A stretch of DNA of 22,535 bases, from positions 1 through 22,535 of the IMG/VR virus record IMGVR_UViG_3300031841_000394; one strand, given 5' to 3'. Position numbers and translations under genes: made by a program. The notes beneath the pieces were generated by a model that saw only the letters and a list, made by a program, of their open reading frames with translations, ran no database searches and had not been told where the DNA came from. The DNA is from a virus. Positions 18,778 to 22,535 of the stretch are shown here, one piece after another; the stretch's first letter is position 1, and every line of letters begins with the position of its first letter.

Positions 18778-20671
18778 AGAACAAATGGAATTATTTAACG
18801 AAGGCGGTTTAAAAGATGAAGGTGGTGAAGTAGATCCTGAGTCTGGTAATGACGTACCTATCGGTTCTACAAAAGAAGAAGTACGTGATGATATACCTGC
18901 TATGTTAAGTGAAGGTGAATTTGTTTTTCCTGCTGACGTTGTGCGTTATGTTGGTCTTGAAAATCTTATGCGTATAAGACAAGACGCTAAGATGGGTTTA
19001 AAGAAAATGGAAGCTATGGGACAGATGGGTAATAGTGAAGAAGCTACTATACCTGATGATATGCCCTTTGACATGACCGATCTTATTATTGTTGCAGGAG
19101 ATAAAGAAGACGATCCAAAAGAAATGGCACAAGGTGGTGTTATAAAAGCACAACAAGGTACTTATGCTACAGGTCAAACAGGTATTGCAGGTACAACACC
19201 TTCTGTATTTGATGAAAACAAAACTCAAACAGATGTTGCTGTTCCTGCTAGTTCGATTGCTCCAACACCAATAGCACCTCCTTCAGGTGGTTATCGTCCT
19301 TTATTTTTAGATCAAACCCCACCTCCTCCTCCTGTTACTACTCCTGATACTCCTCCTGTTGTTACGCCTGAAGATGATGCTCCGTTTATTGAAACAGTAG
19401 ATCAAATTTATGAAACAGTTGAGTATATTAATCCTGAAACAGGTGAACGTATAATGATTAGTTTTTATAACGGTAAACCTATTGACGTTATACCAGAAGG
19501 GTTTATTCCTTATGCTGAATATTTAAGACAGCAACAAGAAGAACAAGATACTCCTACTGATAATTTAGAGGAAACATCTACAGAGTCTCCTTTAGTTAGA
19601 GAAGTTTCTACTGATGATGATAGTATAGATAAAACAGCATTATCAGATATGGTTACAGCTAAACAACAAGATGACGCAAGAAAATTTAAAAAAGCATTAG
19701 CTACAGCTATAGATAATAAAGATAAACAAAGTTTAATGGAATTATATGCCCAAACACAAAGAGATAAAAAAATAATGACAGGATTAGCTCTTACTGGTAT
19801 AGGAAGTATTCCTGCTTTAGTTGGTAGATTTCTTTTATCTGGAAGAGAGAAAAATCTAGAAGAAGCTCTAAATCAAGAGTTTGGAAAAGGTTGGGAAAAT
19901 AGTGAAGAATTTAAAGCTATATCAGAACAATCTATTTATGAACAAGCAAAAGGCGCATTGTCTGACGCTTTTAATAGTGCTTTTACTAAAGAAGGTAGAG
20001 ATGCTTATTATGAAAACTATAAAGCAAAGTATGATACAGCAAGTCATCCTTTAGGTGGTGGTACAAAAAGTGTATTAACAGCAAGAGAACAACAAGCGTT
20101 TGATAATGCGGTAGAAAGTGGAAATGTCAATGTAGCAAATCATTATGCTATCATAAATAATCGTAAACAAAAAATGATGGATTATGCAGCAGGTAAACCT
20201 GTTAGTGGTCTAAGCGCCTTTGATAAAAAACAAGCCGATAAACTTTATAAAAAAGCACCAACTATAGCGGATAAAAAACCAAGTATAAAAGTTGATAGTG
20301 GTATAAAAGCTAAGGTTGATGATCAAACTAAATCAGTATTTCCTACTGGTAGATTACCTATAGATACACCGCCATCTGTAAGTGATCCTGCAGGATTTCC
20401 AGATGCGGAACAAATAGATTTAAGTGGAATGGGTGCAGGTGCTGCTCAACCATCGGTACAAACTGATATAGTTGCAGGGCTTGGAAGTCAAGGATATAGA
20501 TCAGAAGAAGACATAATAGAAGCTAAAAGAAAAGAAGCAGCAGAAAAAGCAGCAGCAGAAAGACGTAGAGATAGACGCAGAAGAATGAAAGATGCACGAA
20601 AAGGTACAGGTGCATTTGCTAAACGTAAACAGAAAACAGGTGTAGGTGGACGTAACATCGGTGGTAGATAA
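18770..20671 (+). CDS. large conserved phage structural-region protein (633 aa)
   Basis: The first 110 residues carry a domain common in marine phages, with GGEVDPESGNDVPIGSTKEE, VRDDIPAMLSEGEFVFPADV, GLENLMRIRQDAKMGLKKME and MGQMGNSEE. A GGVIKAQQG motif and a Pro-rich, disordered linker (PPPPP near residue 187) follow, then a short beta region, a single hydrophobic stretch (MTGLALTGIGSIPALVGRFL, about 341-360), a helical part, and a very basic C-terminus ending in RRRDRRRRMKDARKG. The domain's function is unknown; the protein may be a virion or ejection protein, given the membrane-like segment and basic tail. It sits between portal and scaffold genes. Confidence 0.72.
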   Translation: MYEEQMELFNEGGLKDEGGEVDPESGNDVPIGSTKEEVRDDIPAMLSEGEFVFPADVVRYVGLENLMRIRQDAKMGLKKMEAMGQMGNSEEATIPDDMPFDMTDLIIVAGDKEDDPKEMAQGGVIKAQQGTYATGQTGIAGTTPSVFDENKTQTDVAVPASSIAPTPIAPPSGGYRPLFLDQTPPPPPVTTPDTPPVVTPEDDAPFIETVDQIYETVEYINPETGERIMISFYNGKPIDVIPEGFIPYAEYLRQQQEEQDTPTDNLEETSTESPLVREVSTDDDSIDKTALSDMVTAKQQDDARKFKKALATAIDNKDKQSLMELYAQTQRDKKIMTGLALTGIGSIPALVGRFLLSGREKNLEEALNQEFGKGWENSEEFKAISEQSIYEQAKGALSDAFNSAFTKEGRDAYYENYKAKYDTASHPLGGGTKSVLTAREQQAFDNAVESGNVNVANHYAIINNRKQKMMDYAAGKPVSGLSAFDKKQADKLYKKAPTIADKKPSIKVDSGIKAKVDDQTKSVFPTGRLPIDTPPSVSDPAGFPDAEQIDLSGMGAGAAQPSVQTDIVAGLGSQGYRSEEDIIEAKRKEAAEKAAAERRRDRRRRMKDARKGTGAFAKRKQKTGVGGRNIGGR

Positions 20672-20683
20672 TATGTATGGTTT

Positions 20684-20718
20684 TGTGGATTGACCTACAT
20701 ATAATAATATAATCCACA
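20684..20718. repeat. inverted repeat between the 633-aa gene and scaffold gene
   Basis: TGTGGATT (20684-20691) and its complement AATCCACA (20711-20718) enclose 19 AT-rich bases that contain TTGACC and two TATAAT boxes, though not with good spacing. It is either a regulated promoter or an RNA hairpin separating the genes. No T-run follows. Confidence 0.5.
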
Positions 20719-20780
20719 TTAGACTAGCTACCCATCCCCCATCCAACATGGCTACGGTGGCCCTAGTGAAAGGACAGATA

Positions 20781-21653
20781 ATGTCAGAACAACAAATAAT
20801 GGCTGAAGAAATGCAGTCACCAAAAAAAGTAGCATTTGCAAATCGCAAGTATACTAATGAAGAAAGAATAAAAAAAGAAGAAGAAGAGTTAGAACAATTA
20901 CTCGCAGAACAAAAAGGTGAAACAGAAGAGGTTGAAGAACCAAAAGAAGAAGAACCTAAAAATGCAGAGGAACGTAGCTTTAAGAAAAGATATGGTGATC
21001 TACGTAGGCATCAACAATCAAAAGAAAAAGAGTACGAAGATCGTATCAAAGCGTTAGAGCAACAATTAACTGAGTCTACTAAGAGTGAGATTAAACTACC
21101 AAAATCAGATGAAGACATTGAAGCTTGGGCAACTAAGTATCCTGATGTAGCTGCTATTGTAGAAACTATTGCAATTAAAAAAGCACGTGAACAATCAGAA
21201 GGACTTGAAGCACGAGTTAAAGAAATAGATGAAATGAAAGCTACAGCTACAAGAGAAAAAGCTGAAGTTGAATTACTTAAAATACATCCTGATTTTAGTG
21301 AAATTCGTGACAGTGATGATTTCCATGAATGGGCAGAAGAACAACCCAAGTGGGTACAGGAAGCTCTTTATGAAAATGATGCAGATGCAAGGTCTGCTGC
21401 ACGAGCAATTGATTTGTATAAAGCAGATAAGAACATTAAACCTAAAAAGTCTGCTTCATCAAAAGACGCTGCACGTTCTGTGGGTACACGGAATGAACGC
21501 AGTGTACCTCAGTCTGATCCACAGGGAGGTGCGATCAAAGAGTCTGATGTACAAAAAATGTCTGCAGTCGAATATGAAAGAAACTCTGATGAGATTATGG
21601 AAGCTATTCGTACAGGCAACTTTATATACGATTTATCTGGGTCAGCTAGATAA
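20781..21653 (+). CDS. capsid scaffolding protein
   Basis: The start is ATG 20781 (MSEQQIMAEEMQSPKKVAFA), with AAAGGA about 7 bases upstream; the frame is open from ATG 20748 but without a ribosome site. The protein is acidic and helical, with Glu-rich coiled coils (ERIKKEEEELEQLLAEQKGE, KEKEYEDRIKALEQQLTEST), a central part with HPDFSEIRDSDDFHEWAEEQ and a C-terminal MSAVEYERNSDEIMEAI segment. Composition, length (290 aa) and position directly before the capsid gene fit a scaffolding protein that shapes the prohead and is then released. No protease domain is seen. Confidence 0.82.
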   Translation: MSEQQIMAEEMQSPKKVAFANRKYTNEERIKKEEEELEQLLAEQKGETEEVEEPKEEEPKNAEERSFKKRYGDLRRHQQSKEKEYEDRIKALEQQLTESTKSEIKLPKSDEDIEAWATKYPDVAAIVETIAIKKAREQSEGLEARVKEIDEMKATATREKAEVELLKIHPDFSEIRDSDDFHEWAEEQPKWVQEALYENDADARSAARAIDLYKADKNIKPKKSASSKDAARSVGTRNERSVPQSDPQGGAIKESDVQKMSAVEYERNSDEIMEAIRTGNFIYDLSGSAR

Positions 21654-21659
21654 AAAGTA

Positions 21660-21690
21660 TTGACATTATAGTTATTTATGATATAACTAT
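21660..21690 (+). promoter_or_regulatory. strong promoter of the major capsid gene
   Basis: A perfect -35 TTGACA (21660-21665) is 16 bases from TATAAC (21682-21687), which is preceded by TGA in extended -10 form. The 14 bases TATGATATAACTAT (21677-21690) are identical to a segment before the DUF1127 gene. It begins 6 bases after the scaffold stop, giving the capsid gene its own message. Confidence 0.75.
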
Positions 21691-21905
21691 ATATATCGTA
21701 GTTTAGTGCAGCCCCTATATGGATTACCTGCACTGACTATTTCCCCAAGCAAACAACAGTGGCTTACGGACTTACCTAGTAAATCATGGCCCATAAGTGC
21801 AACACAAAGGCCAAGTGTTGTAATTATGCACCCTACGATGTCTAGCCTCCAGTAGAATATCTGTGTGTTTCGCATCTGTTACTGCTAATATAAGGAGAAA
21901 CCATA
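21688..21905 (+). promoter_or_regulatory. long structured leader of the capsid mRNA
   Basis: About 215 bases separate the promoter from the capsid ATG, with no reading frame of note on this strand. The stretch contains AGTGCAG (21705-21711) pairing with CTGCACT (21728-21734) around a 16-base loop, and CAACAC (21800-21805) pairing with GTGTTG (21815-21820) around 9 bases, extendable by GTGC/GCAC (21797-21800 and 21828-21831). AAGGAG stands at the end before ATG. The leader may stabilise the mRNA or control capsid translation. Confidence 0.55.
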
Positions 21906-22535
21906 ATGGCGTTTTCAACAGCAGCAGGTTACGGCAATTTACCCAATGGTAACTTTAGTCCAGTAATCTATTCCAAACAGGTGCAACTTGCTTTCCGCAA
22001 GGCATCTGTTGTTGAAGCTATCACAAACTCTGATTATTTTGGAGAGATAGCCCAAATGGGTGACTCAGTTAAAATTATTAAAGAACCTGAAATCACCGTA
22101 AAATCGTATGCACGTGGTACAACTATTACACCACAAGATCTAGACGATGAAGATTTTTCATTAACTATTGACAAAGCTAATTACTTTGCTTTCAAAGTCG
22201 ATGATATTGAAGAGGCTCATAGCCACGTCAATTTTCAAAGTCTTGCATCTGATCGTGCTGCATACAGACTATCTGATCAGTTTGACCAAGACGTACTTGG
22301 TTATCTATCAGGTTACAAACAATCTGCAATTCACAGCAATGCAGACACCGCTAACTCAACTGTTAATGGTTCTAAAGCTGTATCAACTGCAGGTAATGAC
22401 GAATTGCTTTCCTCAATGAAGTTAGATGCTAATGACTTTAACGGAGGTACTGCATCTCAGTCAATTGCACTATTGCCTCGAACAGGTGGTGCAACTGCTA
22501 CACCTTCAACTGCAGGTGAAGCAAACCCACTACAA
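21906..22535 (+). CDS. major capsid protein, N-terminal part (runs off the right edge)
   Basis: The frame from ATG 21906 (AAGGAG upstream) is open for 210 codons to the end. It starts MAFSTAAGYGNLPNGNFSPV, then IYSKQVQLAFRKASVVEAIT, GEIAQMGDSVKIIKEPEITV, YARGTTITPQDLDDEDFSLT and a KANYFAFKVDDIEEAHSHVN segment. This is the pattern of HK97-fold coat proteins of the P22-like type, which bind scaffold and form the T-number shell. Position after the scaffold gene and its own strong promoter and leader fit the most abundant phage protein. The C-terminal half is outside the window. Confidence 0.88.
   Translation, partial: MAFSTAAGYGNLPNGNFSPVIYSKQVQLAFRKASVVEAITNSDYFGEIAQMGDSVKIIKEPEITVKSYARGTTITPQDLDDEDFSLTIDKANYFAFKVDDIEEAHSHVNFQSLASDRAAYRLSDQFDQDVLGYLSGYKQSAIHSNADTANSTVNGSKAVSTAGNDELLSSMKLDANDFNGGTASQSIALLPRTGGATATPSTAGEANPLQ

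Noticed and set aside
20748-20780. Longer start for the scaffold gene
   Set aside because: ATG 20748 is in frame but lacks a ribosome site, whereas ATG 20781 has AAAGGA at good distance.
22168-22419. Open frame of 83 codons on the plus strand near the right edge
   Set aside because: It is an out-of-frame shadow of the major capsid gene, which is open from 21906 to the end.

Overview
This window is part of a tailed double-stranded DNA phage genome (Caudoviricetes), most likely a marine phage of an alphaproteobacterium. The packaging and capsid genes (small and large terminase, P22-type portal, scaffold, start of the major capsid gene) are unmistakable. The host guess is inference. It rests on AT-rich coding, a phage-borne DUF1127 gene (a family typical of Alphaproteobacteria), and many small proteins of types familiar from marine phage sequences. 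The start of a tyrosine integrase gene at the left edge suggests a temperate phage or a descendant of one.

Layout. Positions 1-6860 form a leftward (minus-strand) early-type block of 23 small, tightly packed genes, most joined by TAATG, ATGA or GTGA overlaps. It holds the integrase N-terminus, a DUF932 protein, a SleB-type wall hydrolase, a possible DNA-glycosylase-like protein and many unknowns. Positions 6861-7731 are a divergent intergenic region of about 870 bp, dense in dyad symmetry and phased repeats, and probably the main regulatory switch. Positions 7732-22535 are a rightward block. It opens with small proteins (basic Met/Arg/Gly repeats, an exported beta-barrel protein, DUF1127), continues with membrane proteins and two extremely basic proteins, then a lysis pair (M15 endolysin, spanin), then packaging and head genes. 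The major capsid gene runs off the right edge.

Regulation. Three kinds of phased or repeated operator-like sites stand out. A 14-bp palindrome (GTCCAACGTTGGAC) occurs three times perfectly and once with one change, all between 4274 and 7097. Three GAAC-N3-RTTCT sites are spaced exactly 31 bp apart (7455-7528). Two GTTATATAAC palindromes are also 31 bp apart (5841-5881). Extended -10 promoters of the form TGnTATAACTA appear in front of the DUF932 gene, the DUF1127 gene and the capsid gene. The capsid gene follows a leader of more than 200 nt that contains hairpins.

How the genes work together. Early genes probably modify host metabolism and set the lysis/lysogeny choice. The rightward genes build and fill the head: TerS/TerL package DNA through the portal into a scaffolded capsid. 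The possible EF-hand membrane protein, endolysin and spanin would break the inner membrane, wall and outer membrane in turn. No tRNA gene, CRISPR array, insertion sequence or convincing factor-independent terminator was seen.
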